DNA of 64,000 nt from Pseudomonas gingeri. Its GTDB lineage: Bacteria > Pseudomonadota > Gammaproteobacteria > Pseudomonadales > Pseudomonadaceae. The DNA is taken from NCBI RefSeq assembly GCF_013385425.1, contig NZ_JACAQA010000018.1, forward strand, positions 124,001-188,000, read 5' to 3'. The position numbers and the translations under genes are program-made. Under the pieces are notes generated by a model. It searched no databases. It saw only the letters and a list, made by a program, of their open reading frames with translations, and was not told where the DNA came from. This document shows positions 54,480-63,247 of the stretch, in pieces (position 1 is the first letter of the stretch; each line of letters starts with the position of its first letter).

Positions 54480-55835
54480 TCAATGGGATTTGTTCAGGGC
54501 CGGGCTGACCGATCCCGGTAATGTCTGGGTCGGCTTGGGCTGGGTCCGGGCAAAGAACACCAGGATCGCGGCGATCACCGAGGCCGCCGCCAGGCCGTAC
54601 AAGCCGCCCTGGATCGAGCCGGTGCGCTCCTCCAGCAGGCCGAAGGTGGCCGGCGCGACAAAGCCGCCGAGGTTGCCTGTGGAGTTGATCAGGGCAATTA
54701 CCGCCGCGGCGATGCGCGCATCCAGGTAGGCCTGGGGAATTGGCCAGAACAGCGACGAGGCGGACTTGAAGCCGATGGCCGCGAAGCACACCGCGACAAA
54801 GGCGAAGATCGGCCCGCCGGTGGTGGACATGAACATCCCCAGCGCCGCGATCAGCAGGGCCGAGGCGACCCAGGCCTGCTGGTGTTTCCACTTGCCCGAG
54901 GCAGCCGCGAAGGCATACATGGCGATGATCGAGATCAGCCAGGGAATCGAGTTGAAGAAGCCCACCTGCAGGTCGCTCATCTGGCCCATCTTCTTGATGA
55001 TGCTCGGCAGCCAGAAAGTGGCGGCATAGATGGTCAGCTGGATACAGAAATACAACACGCAGAACAGCAGGATCTGGCGGTCCTTGAGCAGACTCCAGAT
55101 CGACGGTTTGACCGGCATCGAGGCGTCGCGCTGCTGCTGTTCATCCTCGATGACCTGCACCAACCGTTGCTGTTCGGCGACGCTCAACCACTTGGCGTCC
55201 TTGGGAGAGGAATCGAGCCAGAACCAGGTGAAACCGCAGAGCACCACCGACGCCAGCCCTTCGATGACGAACATCCACTGCCAGCCGTGCCAGCCGAAGC
55301 CTTCGATCTGCAACAAGGCCCCCGACAGCGGACCGGAAATCAGCGAGGCCACGGCCGAGCCGCTGAGGAAGATGGCGATCGCCTTACCGCGCTCGACCCC
55401 TGGCAACCAGCGGGTGAAGTAGTAGATCACCCCGGGAAAGAAGCCGGCCTCGGCCACCCCGAGCAGGAAACGCAGGATGTAGAAGTGGGTTTCGTTCTGG
55501 ACAAAGGCCATGGCCGTGGCGACCAATCCCCAGGTGAACATGATGCGGGTCAGCCAGAGCCGTGCGCCGACCTTCTGCAAGAGGATATTGGACGGCACTT
55601 CGAACAGCGCATAACCGATAAAGAACAATCCGGCACCAAACCCGTAGGCGGCGGCGCCGATCCCCAGGTCGTGTTCCAGGTGCGTGCGCACGAAACCGAT
55701 GTTCACCCGGTCGATGTAGTTGACGATAAACATGATGACGAACAGCGGCAGCACATGGCGCTTGACCTTCGCCACGGCGACGGCCAGCAGGGAATCGCGT
55801 TCCGCTGCTGCGGACGGATCTAGGGTGTTGTTCAC
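54480..55835 (-). CDS. gudP: glucarate/galactarate MFS transporter
   Basis: 451 aa, 12 helices of the ACS family (LPLFVIMFIVNYIDRVNIGFVRTHL; YALFEVPSNILLQKVGARLWLTRIMFTWGLV; LGVAEAGFFPGVIYYFTRWLPG). A GTG start with GGGAG 7 bases upstream. Takes up D-glucarate with protons, feeding gudD. First gene of the glucarate operon. Confidence 0.9.
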   Translation of the reverse strand: MNNTLDPSAAAERDSLLAVAVAKVKRHVLPLFVIMFIVNYIDRVNIGFVRTHLEHDLGIGAAAYGFGAGLFFIGYALFEVPSNILLQKVGARLWLTRIMFTWGLVATAMAFVQNETHFYILRFLLGVAEAGFFPGVIYYFTRWLPGVERGKAIAIFLSGSAVASLISGPLSGALLQIEGFGWHGWQWMFVIEGLASVVLCGFTWFWLDSSPKDAKWLSVAEQQRLVQVIEDEQQQRDASMPVKPSIWSLLKDRQILLFCVLYFCIQLTIYAATFWLPSIIKKMGQMSDLQVGFFNSIPWLISIIAMYAFAAASGKWKHQQAWVASALLIAALGMFMSTTGGPIFAFVAVCFAAIGFKSASSLFWPIPQAYLDARIAAAVIALINSTGNLGGFVAPATFGLLEERTGSIQGGLYGLAAASVIAAILVFFARTQPKPTQTLPGSVSPALNKSH

Positions 55836-56187
55836 GACAGGTCTCCCACGGGTTATTTTTGTGTGCGGGGGTGCTGGATCAGACGAGCCAGTCGACAGTC
55901 ATCATACGAGTAGAAAAATAGCTCAACAAGTGCTCCTGCGGGGGTTTCCTGGGACAAATGACCGATGCTGAACGTAAAATCATTCAAAAAAATATATATA
56001 TAATTGATTTATAAGTACTTTTTTTAAAATTAAAATACCCAAAAAAATCATCCGGGGATGTTTGGCCAAAGCCATCATTCGAAGTCAGCCGCTCCTGATT
56101 TCAAGTTGTCATACATGCTGGCGACCACCCCTACGCCTCTTGTCATACGAGTGTTAAGCTTTGCCCTCGCTCCTGTGTGACACGCCC
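55836..56187. promoter_or_regulatory. divergent glucarate promoter region with repeated TCATACGAGT
   Basis: 352 bases between gudP and the GntR-type gene. TCATACGAGT occurs at 55901-55910 and 56143-56152, and a related TTGTCATAC at 56106-56114 and 56140-56148. A very AT-rich tract (55974-56048, ATATATATATAA and T7/A7 runs) lies between. These may be operators for the FadR-type regulator and a curved or easily melted promoter segment. Confidence 0.55.
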
Positions 56188-56904
56188 ATGAACACTGAAA
56201 CCGCCCCTTCTGCGCCGCGGCGCAAACGCAGCCCCAACCTGGCCCATGACCTGGTCGATCATCTGACCCAGCAGATTCGCCTGGGACATTTGAAAGCGGG
56301 CGACAAACTGCCGTCGGAAAGTGCCATCGTGTCTGAGCACAAGGTCAGCCGTACGGTGGTGCGCGAAGCGATTTCCAAATTGCAGGCCGCCGGCTGGGTG
56401 GAAACCCATCATGGTGTCGGCAGTTTCGTGCTGGAGCGCCAGGAGCCCCACGGCTTGCGCCTGAATGTGGAAACCGCGTTGAGCGTGCGCGATCTGCTGG
56501 AACTGCGCCTGGGTCTGGAAACCCAGGCGGCGGCGCTGGCGGCGCGGCGGCGCAGCGATGAGCACCTCAAGCAGATGCGTGCGGCGCTGGACGAGTATCG
56601 GAGCCTGCTGGCCAACAACGATAGCTGTGTGGCGGCCGACCAGCGTTTTCACCTGCTGATCGCCGAAGCCACCGGCAACGCCTATTTTTCCGAGATTTTG
56701 CTGCACCTGGGCAGCTCGATGATTCCGCGCACCCGGGTGCCGGGGGCGGAGCGCGGCGATGCCGACCTGGCGCAACTGGGCCAACTCGCCAGCCTGGAGC
56801 ACGAGGCGATCCTCAACGCCATCCGCCGCCAGGACCCGGATGCGGCGCGGGCAGCGATGTGGACGCACTTGAGCAACAGCCGCGAGCGGTTTTCCCGCGA
56901 ATAA
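56188..56904 (+). CDS. FadR-subfamily GntR regulator of the glucarate genes
   Basis: 238 aa from ATG 56188. N-terminal winged helix (LPSESAIVSEHKVSRTVVREAISKLQAAGWVETHHGVGSFV) and a C-terminal FCD domain (DLLELRLGLETQAAALAARR; FHLLIAEATGNAYF; LEHEAILNAIRRQDPDAARAAM with the metal-binding His). Divergent from gudPD and probably their repressor, responding to glucarate or a metabolite. Confidence 0.88.
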   Translation: MNTETAPSAPRRKRSPNLAHDLVDHLTQQIRLGHLKAGDKLPSESAIVSEHKVSRTVVREAISKLQAAGWVETHHGVGSFVLERQEPHGLRLNVETALSVRDLLELRLGLETQAAALAARRRSDEHLKQMRAALDEYRSLLANNDSCVAADQRFHLLIAEATGNAYFSEILLHLGSSMIPRTRVPGAERGDADLAQLGQLASLEHEAILNAIRRQDPDAARAAMWTHLSNSRERFSRE

Positions 56905-56923
56905 CCGCCACACGCTGATCTTT

Positions 56924-57007
56924 AGGAGCCGGCTTGCTGGCGATCAGCCGATAGGCTGAGGTTCTGGCGGCGCCCCGCAGATCGCTATCGCCAGCAAGCC
57001 GGCTCCT
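56924..57007. repeat. long inverted repeat, different REP family
   Basis: AGGAGCCGGCTTGCTGGCGAT (56924-56944) and its exact complement (56987-57007), 42 bases apart, between two convergent genes. The core CCGGCTTGCTGGCGA differs from the GCGGGCAAGC REPs elsewhere in the window. Confidence 0.85.
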
Positions 57008-57041
57008 GCAAAAGCGGCGTCGACTTCAAGGTCAGCGGTGG

Positions 57042-57494
57042 TCACACCTCATCCGCCGGAATCCGCCGACAATCCTCCGGCCCCAGCAAGCGGCCATCCT
57101 CGGCACGCAACTCCAGCGGTCGCAACGCCGCGCCCAGCTGCTGATCGACCATCACTGAATGGCGCTCACCCGGCTCGTAGAGGTATGCCTCACCCCACTG
57201 GCGCAAACCGATGATCAGGTGGAACAACCCCTTGCCCTTCGCCGTCAACACGTACTCCTGATACGCACTGCCATCGGATGCCGGGACGATCTCCAGCACG
57301 CCATGGGCCACCAGGCTTTTTAGTCGCGTCGCGAGAATATTCTTGGCCATGCCCAGATTGCGCTGGAACTCGCCAAAACGACGGATGCCGTCAAATGCAT
57401 CACGGATGATCAACAATGACCAACCATCACCGATGGCGTCCAGTGACCGGGCCACCGGACATTCGCCCCCCTCCAGACTCGAACGCTTGACCAT
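57042..57494 (-). CDS. HxlR-family transcriptional regulator
   Basis: 150 aa from ATG 57494, with GGAG 9 bases upstream. HTH region CPVARSLDAIGDGWSLLIIRDAFDGIRRFGEFQRNLGMAKNILATRLKSL with a near-N-terminal Cys (GGECPVA) that may sense thiol-reactive compounds. Divergent from an MFS pump with an inverted repeat between them. Confidence 0.9.
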   Translation of the reverse strand: MVKRSSLEGGECPVARSLDAIGDGWSLLIIRDAFDGIRRFGEFQRNLGMAKNILATRLKSLVAHGVLEIVPASDGSAYQEYVLTAKGKGLFHLIIGLRQWGEAYLYEPGERHSVMVDQQLGAALRPLELRAEDGRLLGPEDCRRIPADEV

Positions 57495-57557
57495 GGCCTG
57501 AAGCTCCGCCGATAAATGTGGTTGCAATATAAAACCAGTCACTCTAGGGTACAAGTA

Positions 57558-57572
57558 GTTTCAAAAAGAAAC
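57558..57572. promoter_or_regulatory. GTTTC-N5-GAAAC inverted repeat
   Basis: A 5-5-5 palindrome lies in the divergent promoter region, 20 bases before the MFS gene start. Candidate HxlR operator. Confidence 0.45.
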
Positions 57573-57592
57573 CACAAATCCCGGAGCCGATC

Positions 57593-58807
57593 ATGGAATC
57601 TGAAGCACCGCTCACCTCCCATGCCCTGGACACTGTCACACACCTGCCCGGCGCGGTGGTGCTGCTGTTCGCCTTTGCCTGCGGGCTGTCGGTGGGCAAT
57701 GTCTACTACGCCCAGCCGCTGCTGGACGCCATGGCCGAGACCTTTGCCATGGACCCTGCCAGCGTCGGCATCGTGATCAGCCTGACCCAGATCGGCTATG
57801 GACTGGGCCTGCTGTTGCTGGTCCCCCTCGGCGACCTGTTCAACCGCCGACGTCTGATCGTCGGGCAGATGCTGCTTTCGGTGGTGGCGCTGCTGGTCAC
57901 TGCCCTGGCCCCCAGCAGTGCCTGGCTGCTGATCGGGTTGGCCAGCGTCGGCTTGCTGGCCGTGGTGACCCAGGTGCTGGTGGCCTACGCCACCCATCTG
58001 GCAGCACCGGGTGAGCGCGGCCAGGTGGTCGGGGCGGTCACCAGTGGCATCGTGGTCGGCCTGCTGCTGGCCCGCAGTGTGGCCGGCGGCATGGCCGACC
58101 TGGCCGGCTGGCGCTCGGTCTATGGGTTGTCCGGTGCCCTGACGCTGTTAATGGCGGGCCTGCTGTGGCGGGCCCTGCCGCGGGTCGAGCCGCCCCGGCC
58201 ACGGCAGGCGTATGGGGCGCTGATCGTTTCGGTCTTCACGCTGTTCAAGGAGGAAAAGGTCCTGCGGGATCGGGCCGTGCTGGCGATGTTGATCTTTGCC
58301 GCCGCGACGGTGTTGTGGACGCCATTGGTGTTGCCCCTGAGCGCCCCGCCGCTGTCGCTGTCCCATACCGAGATCGGTCTGTTCGGCCTGGCCGGTGCCG
58401 CCAGCGCCCTGGGCGCCGCCCGGGCCGGACAACTGGCGGATCGCGGCTGGGCGCAGTGGACCAGCGGCGGCGCCTTGTTGCTGATGCTGTTGTCCTGGCT
58501 GCCGATTGCCTTTACCCAATCGTCGCTGTGGGCCTTGCTGCTGGGAGTGATTGCCCTGGACCTGGGCTTGCAGGCGTTGCATGTCACCAGCCAGACGCTG
58601 ATCTATAGCGTCAGGCCGCAGGCGCAAAGCCGGCTGGCGGCGGGTTATATGGTGTTTTATTCAGTGGGTAGCGCGGCGGGGTCGATCGGGGCGACGGCGA
58701 TGTATGCCTGGGCAGGTTGGTTGGGGGTTTGTCTGTTGGGGGCGGGCCTCAATACGCTGGCGTTGGGGTATTGGGGGTGGTCGCTGAGGGTGGTGAAAAA
58801 CCATTGA
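57593..58807 (+). CDS. DHA1-type MFS efflux transporter
   Basis: 404 aa, 12 helices. Motifs: GNVYYAQPLLDAM, GLLLLVPLGDLFNRRRLIVGQ (motif A), and QVLVAYATHLAAPGERGQVVG. GGAG is 7 bases before the ATG. Divergent from the HxlR regulator, which likely represses it. Substrate unknown. Confidence 0.88.
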   Translation: MESEAPLTSHALDTVTHLPGAVVLLFAFACGLSVGNVYYAQPLLDAMAETFAMDPASVGIVISLTQIGYGLGLLLLVPLGDLFNRRRLIVGQMLLSVVALLVTALAPSSAWLLIGLASVGLLAVVTQVLVAYATHLAAPGERGQVVGAVTSGIVVGLLLARSVAGGMADLAGWRSVYGLSGALTLLMAGLLWRALPRVEPPRPRQAYGALIVSVFTLFKEEKVLRDRAVLAMLIFAAATVLWTPLVLPLSAPPLSLSHTEIGLFGLAGAASALGAARAGQLADRGWAQWTSGGALLLMLLSWLPIAFTQSSLWALLLGVIALDLGLQALHVTSQTLIYSVRPQAQSRLAAGYMVFYSVGSAAGSIGATAMYAWAGWLGVCLLGAGLNTLALGYWGWSLRVVKNH

Positions 58808-58830
58808 ATCAGTGGTGCCGGGACGGACGC

Positions 58831-58921
58831 CTTCGCGGGCAAGCCCTGCTCCTACAGGATCGAGTCGTACCGAAATATTGCGTACACCCGGAACTTGTAG
58901 GAGCAGGGCTTGCCCGCGAAG
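58831..58921. repeat. REPIN
   Basis: Arms CTTCGCGGGCAAGCCCTGCTCCTACA (58831-58856) and TGTAGGAGCAGGGCTTGCCCGCGAAG (58896-58921), perfect inverted copies, 39 bases apart, between the MFS gene and the convergent cytochrome b561 gene. Confidence 0.9.
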
Positions 58922-58946
58922 AGGCCCGCCCGAACAACCAATGACT

Positions 58947-59486
58947 TCAATCCTTACCACGCACCATGCTTTCCAACACCCCATCCCGACGAATCCAGCC
59001 ATGGAACAGCGCCGCGGCCAGGTGCACCAACACCGTCAGGAACAACAGATATGCCAGGTACCCATGGGCCTTGCGCAAAAAGGCAAAAGTCGTCGGATTG
59101 GCCGACATGATCGCCGGCAATTGCAGCGAACTGCTCAGCATCACCGGATCCCCCGCCGCCGAAATCATTGCCCAACCCAGCAGCGGCAATACCAGCATCA
59201 ACGCATACAACAACACATGGGACAGCTTCGCCGCCAGCGCCTGCCAACCCGGCAAGTCTTTCGGCAACGGCGGTTGGCGGGTACTGAAACGCACCAGCAG
59301 GCGCACCACCACCAGCAGCAGAATCGCAATCCCCAGCGGCTTGTGCAGGTGCAGCAACCATTCATGCCGCTCGGACACCGAGGCCACCATGCCAGCACCG
59401 ATAAACAGCATCGCCAGGATCATCAGTGCCATCAACCAATGCAGCAGGCGCGCCAGGGGCGCGAAGTGATTCGAAGGGGCGCTCAT
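58947..59486 (-). CDS. cytochrome b561 (CybB-like) membrane protein
   Basis: 179 aa, four helices with heme-ligating His residues (FAPLARLLHWLMALMIL; HEWLLHLHKPLGIAILL; FLRKAHGYLAYLLFLTVLVHLAAALFHG). It starts in the end of the catalase gene (4-base overlap). Probably transfers electrons to or from the periplasmic catalase-like protein. Shares the ECF promoter upstream of that gene. Confidence 0.9.
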   Translation of the reverse strand: MSAPSNHFAPLARLLHWLMALMILAMLFIGAGMVASVSERHEWLLHLHKPLGIAILLLVVVRLLVRFSTRQPPLPKDLPGWQALAAKLSHVLLYALMLVLPLLGWAMISAAGDPVMLSSSLQLPAIMSANPTTFAFLRKAHGYLAYLLFLTVLVHLAAALFHGWIRRDGVLESMVRGKD

Positions 59487-60562
59487 GGGCGGGACTCCTG
59501 TGACGAATGGGCGGCAGGCAGGGAGCCGACTTCACTGGTGCGACGCAGATAGGAACTGGCATAGGCCGCCGAACGCGCCGCCAACAGGGGATCGGCCGAA
59601 GCCTCGATACCGCTCGGCAGGATCAGCGGGTCGTAGTTGATATCGCGGCAATCGCCGTCGTCCTGGGGCTGGGTGCTTTCCAGCACCAGGGTGCCGGCGT
59701 TGAGCACCTTGTGTTCGCCGGTCCATTGCCGACTGGCATCGTCCGTCGGATCGCCGGGATTGGCCAGGGTCAGGCGCAATTGCCATTTCAGCGGGCCTGC
59801 CGCCAGGCGCTGGGCCAGGTCCTTGGCGAGAAAGTCGGCACCGTCCGGTGCCGTCGCCCCCGCGGCATCCTGGCTCAACGGCACCAGTCCCCAGCGCACG
59901 GCCTGGCGCTGGCCGGCCGCGTCGACCAGATAGAAGGCATTCAAACCGCTATAGCTTTCGGTGGCATAGCTGGCCGACGGCTTGGCGGTCTTGACCCATT
60001 GCAGGAATGGCGCGGTTTCCGGGTGGCTGGCGAAGAACGCCGCCATGGCCGCCGGGTTCGGCTTGCCGGTGCTCGGGTCGGGCGAGGCCGCCTTGAGTTG
60101 CTGGAAAAATGCCTCGGGGGTGCCGACCGGAAACACCGGCATGCTGTTCATCCCGGTGCGCCATTGCTGGCCGTTGGCCTGGGTGAAGCGCAAACCGAGG
60201 CTGCGAATCGGTACGCTGCTGTCCGGCGCGTAAGGGTTACCGCTGGGCAAGGCGAAGCGTCCTTCCACCGGCACGCTGCCTTCGCGGAAGACCTGGGCGG
60301 TGGAATAGGCACGGGCGGCATCGCTGCTTTCAAAATACCCGGCCACACACACGCCCTTGGCATGATTACGCCTGAAGCCGGCATGCAGGCCGTTGTTTTT
60401 CTCGAAGGTATTGACGATCCGTCCGGGGGTCAGGCGCGCCGGATCGAGCCGACCGTTGACATAGGCAAAGGCCCCGACCAGGACGGCGAGCACGGCGGCG
60501 ATGCCCGCCAGGCGCAAGACCTTGCTCGAACCGCTGAGGGGCGGTGGTGTGTGATCTACCAT
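59483..60562 (-). CDS. periplasmic catalase-family peroxidase (SrpA-like)
   Basis: 359 aa, shorter than typical catalases. Membrane anchor (AGIAAVLAVLVGAFAYVNG), active-site His in RRNHAKGVCVAGYFES, and a C-terminal heme Tyr candidate in AARSAAYASSYLRR. Removes peroxides or organic hydroperoxides in the periplasm. Paired with cytochrome b561. Its promoter carries GGAATAA-N14-CGTCTT. Expressed under the ECF sigma factor divergently encoded. Confidence 0.9.
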   Translation of the reverse strand: MVDHTPPPLSGSSKVLRLAGIAAVLAVLVGAFAYVNGRLDPARLTPGRIVNTFEKNNGLHAGFRRNHAKGVCVAGYFESSDAARAYSTAQVFREGSVPVEGRFALPSGNPYAPDSSVPIRSLGLRFTQANGQQWRTGMNSMPVFPVGTPEAFFQQLKAASPDPSTGKPNPAAMAAFFASHPETAPFLQWVKTAKPSASYATESYSGLNAFYLVDAAGQRQAVRWGLVPLSQDAAGATAPDGADFLAKDLAQRLAAGPLKWQLRLTLANPGDPTDDASRQWTGEHKVLNAGTLVLESTQPQDDGDCRDINYDPLILPSGIEASADPLLAARSAAYASSYLRRTSEVGSLPAAHSSQESRP

Positions 60563-60607
60563 GAAAAAACTCCAGGGCCTCAGGCGGCCACAGGGTGAAG
60601 GAGCTAT

Positions 60608-60634
60608 AAGACGAAGGCCGTCCCGGTTTATTCC
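60608..60634 (-). promoter_or_regulatory. ECF promoter of the catalase/cytochrome b561 operon
   Basis: On the minus strand GGAATAA (60628-60634), 14 bases, CGTCTT (60608-60613). Its element and spacing are identical to those on the plus strand upstream of the sigma gene. Confidence 0.75.
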
Positions 60635-60677
60635 AGGCGCCCCGATTTATTTTTCGAATATTTATTTTCCGGCCGTT

Positions 60678-60704
60678 GGAATAACCTTCGAGGCCAGGCG
60701 TCTT
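60678..60704 (+). promoter_or_regulatory. ECF promoter of the sigma/anti-sigma operon
   Basis: GGAATAA (60678-60684), 14 bases, CGTCTT (60699-60704), ending 43 bases before the sigma gene start. Implies autoregulation. Confidence 0.75.
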
Positions 60705-60747
60705 GCTAGTCCAAGCGTAGTGACTGGTTAAAAACCCGCAGGATTCC

Positions 60748-61254
60748 ATGAACGATCTCGATGAGCAGTTACGTGAATTGATCCCGCGAATGCGGCGTTT
60801 CGCCGTGTCGTTGACGCGCAATCCCAGCAGCGCCGACGACCTGGTCCAGGCCAGCCTGGAGCGCGCCCTGTCCAGTTGGGGCGACAAGCGTGCCGAGGGC
60901 GACCTGCGGGCCTGGCTGTTCTCGATCCTGTATCGCCAATTCATCGACGCCCACCGTCGCGGCAAGCGTTATGCGCGGATGCTCGAGTTCTTTACCGGCC
61001 GCGACGATGCCCAGCCCTCGGTGGAACGCACGGTGGTGGCCCAGTCGACCCTGGAAGCCTTCGAGCTGCTGCCCACCGAACAACGGGCCTTGTTGCTCTG
61101 GGTCTCGGTGGAAGGTTTGAGTTATAAGGAGGTCGCCGAGATTCTCGACGTCCCCACCGGCACCGTGATGTCGCGTCTGTCCCGCGCCCGCCAGGCCCTG
61201 CGTCAGCTCAGCGAAGGCGAAATCACCAGCCCCTCCCTGCGGATATTGAAATGA
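60748..61254 (+). CDS. ECF-type RNA polymerase sigma factor
   Basis: 168 aa. Region 2 (LIPRMRRFAVSLTRNPSSADDLVQASLERAL) and region 4 (LLPTEQRALLLWVSVEGLSYKEVAEILDVPTGTVMSRLSRARQAL). Overlaps the anti-sigma gene by 4 bases. Directs RNA polymerase to promoters of the GGAATAA-N14-CGTCTT type found in this locus; the natural trigger is probably oxidative stress, by context. Confidence 0.92.
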   Translation: MNDLDEQLRELIPRMRRFAVSLTRNPSSADDLVQASLERALSSWGDKRAEGDLRAWLFSILYRQFIDAHRRGKRYARMLEFFTGRDDAQPSVERTVVAQSTLEAFELLPTEQRALLLWVSVEGLSYKEVAEILDVPTGTVMSRLSRARQALRQLSEGEITSPSLRILK

Positions 61255-62000
61255 TCACTATTCCTCCAAGCGAACGCGACCTGCACGCCTACGTCGATCA
61301 TCAGCTCAACGATGCCGACCGGCAGTTGCTGGAGACGTACCTGGCGAGCCACCCGGAACTGGCCGAACAGGTCCGCGACTGGCAGCGTGATGCCCAGCAC
61401 TTGCGCGCGGCCCTGGGCGGTGCCTTGCAGATGCCGGCGAACCCGGCGCTGGATCCGAGCGTGATTCGCCGACGCCTGCGCGGTCAGTCCCGCCAGCACC
61501 TGGCCAGTGCCGCGGTGCTGCTGATTGCCGTGAGCATCGGTGGTGTCAGCGGCTGGCAGGCGCGGCAGATGACTTTCCCGCAGCCTGCGCCAATGGCCGA
61601 TGCGGTGCAGGCCTATCGCATGTTCGCCACCCAGGACATTTTGCCGGCGGACTTCAAGGTCGAGCAGAGCGGCGACCTGCAAGGCTGGCTCGACCGCTAT
61701 TTCACCCAGGCCAACCGCTTGCCGAACTTGCAGAACGCCGGGTTCAAGCCGGTCAGTGCACGTTTGCTGAGCACCGAGCAGGGCGCGGCGGCGATGGTGC
61801 TGTATGAGAACCCGCAAGGGCAACGGATCAGCTACTACGTACGACCGCCGGGACCGCAGAATCATCTGCTGGAGCGCGGTGGGCGGCGGGATGGTGAACT
61901 GCGGGCCGAGTACTGGTCCGGCAGCGGCTACAACTACGCCATGGTGACCCCGGCGGACAGCCCAGCGGCGCAGCTGTTGCAGCAGACCACGCGGTTCTAG
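61251..62000 (+). CDS. membrane-anchored anti-sigma factor
   Basis: 249 aa. N-terminal cytoplasmic domain that would bind the sigma factor (SERDLHAYVDHQLNDADRQLLETYLASHPELAEQVRDW), one transmembrane helix (HLASAAVLLIAVSIGGVSGW, about 83-102), and a periplasmic C-terminal domain. The zinc-anti-sigma HxxxCxxC is not present. Regulated release in the periplasm or membrane is likely, with the sensor domain unknown. Confidence 0.88.
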   Translation: MITIPPSERDLHAYVDHQLNDADRQLLETYLASHPELAEQVRDWQRDAQHLRAALGGALQMPANPALDPSVIRRRLRGQSRQHLASAAVLLIAVSIGGVSGWQARQMTFPQPAPMADAVQAYRMFATQDILPADFKVEQSGDLQGWLDRYFTQANRLPNLQNAGFKPVSARLLSTEQGAAAMVLYENPQGQRISYYVRPPGPQNHLLERGGRRDGELRAEYWSGSGYNYAMVTPADSPAAQLLQQTTRF

Positions 62001-62023
62001 GGGCTGAGGTTCTCGCTGTTCTT

Positions 62024-62132
62024 GAGGGCCTCTTCGCGGGCAAGCTCCGCTCCCACAATATCGGCGTAGAACTCAAAATTCGTGTACAACCGAGGTCCTG
62101 TGGGAGCGGAGCTTGCCCGCGAAGAGGCCCTC
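62024..62132. repeat. REPIN with 34-bp perfect arms (GGAGCGGAGCTTGCC subtype)
   Basis: The 34-base arms 62024-62057 and 62099-62132 are exact inverted copies (core TTCGCGGGCAAGCTCCG), 41 bases apart, between the convergent anti-sigma and IclR genes. The longest perfect REPIN in the window. Confidence 0.92.
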
Positions 62133-62164
62133 AAATCCACCCAAGATTTTCCAAGCTGAACCCC

Positions 62165-63001
62165 CTACTGTGCAGTACCAAATATCTGCGACGGTCGCCG
62201 CAACAACGGATCAAACGGATTGATCCGTGGCCCGATCGCCGCGGCCTCGCGCTTGAGCAACTCCACCACCGTCGGCAGGCGATCCGGTCCCAGGCGGTCG
62301 CTGATGGTGGCCACGCTCAACGCCGCCACCGCCCGGCCCTCGCGATCCAGGATCGGTACCGCCACCCCGGCCATGCCCTGCAGCACCCCGGTATTGCGAC
62401 CGGCATACCCGAGCTTGCGCACATTCTCCACTTCCGAACGCAGCAGCACTTCGTCATACAGATGGAAATCCCGCAGTCGCGGCAGGTTGTAGCGGATCAC
62501 CGTTTCCCGCTCCTCCTCCGGCAGGAAGGCGAGAATCGCCAAACTGCCCTGCCCCACCCCCAGGGCCACGCGCCCACCGATATCGCCGGTAAAGGTGCGG
62601 ATCGGAAACGGTCCTTCGCTACGGTCCAGGCAGATCGCATCGAAGCCGCTACGGGCCAGGAGGAACAACGAGTCCCCCAGCGATGCCGACAAACGCAATA
62701 ACGCCGGCCGCACCAGTTCACGCAGATTGCCGGTCTGCCCGGCCCGGGCCGCCAGGGCAAAAAAATCCAGGCTCAGGCGATAACGTTTGCTGCGCCCATC
62801 CTGCTCGACCATGCCCTCGTCCACCAGGCTGCGCAGCAACCGATGCGTGGTCGGCTGGGACAAACCGACCCGTTCGGCCAACTGGGTCACCCGTTCACCA
62901 CCCTCCGGCGTCTCCCCCAGGCTGCGCAACACGGCAAACAGACGAGACACCGCGCCGACACCCACTTCACTTTTCTTATCATTCCGTTCAGTGGAATCCA
63001 T
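62165..63001 (-). CDS. IclR-family transcriptional regulator
   Basis: 278 aa from ATG 63001; a GTG two codons upstream is in frame. N-terminal winged HTH (GERVTQLAERVGLSQPTTHRLLRSLVDEGMVEQ) and a C-terminal effector-binding domain (FDAICLDRSEGPFPIRTFTGDIGGRVALGVGQGSLAIL). Divergent from the ABC transporter gene, with palindromes between them. Likely regulates it. Confidence 0.88.
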   Translation of the reverse strand: MDSTERNDKKSEVGVGAVSRLFAVLRSLGETPEGGERVTQLAERVGLSQPTTHRLLRSLVDEGMVEQDGRSKRYRLSLDFFALAARAGQTGNLRELVRPALLRLSASLGDSLFLLARSGFDAICLDRSEGPFPIRTFTGDIGGRVALGVGQGSLAILAFLPEEERETVIRYNLPRLRDFHLYDEVLLRSEVENVRKLGYAGRNTGVLQGMAGVAVPILDREGRAVAALSVATISDRLGPDRLPTVVELLKREAAAIGPRINPFDPLLRRPSQIFGTAQ

Positions 63002-63033
63002 TATCACTTTTCTCGACTGTAAATTTATTCAAT

Positions 63034-63074
63034 GAATGAAAGTGAAAATAATCATTCTTTCAGTGAAATTCACT
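63034..63074. promoter_or_regulatory. two palindromes in the IclR-ABC intergenic region
   Basis: GAATGA (63034-63039) ... TCATTC (63052-63057), and the perfect 13-base AGTGAAATTCACT (63062-63074). The second is a strong candidate IclR operator. Confidence 0.6.
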
Positions 63075-63247
63075 CTTTCGCACATCCTAGGCTTCGTCCT
63101 ACTCTGCGTCCACAAGGGGCGATTCGAACAACACCGGTAGCCGACACAGGTCGAGCACCACGCACCCCGGCAATACCCTTTCGTCTCTGCCCATGACAAA
63201 AAAGTGCGCCCCCGGCGTACACAACAACACACAGGTGGAACGCAGTT

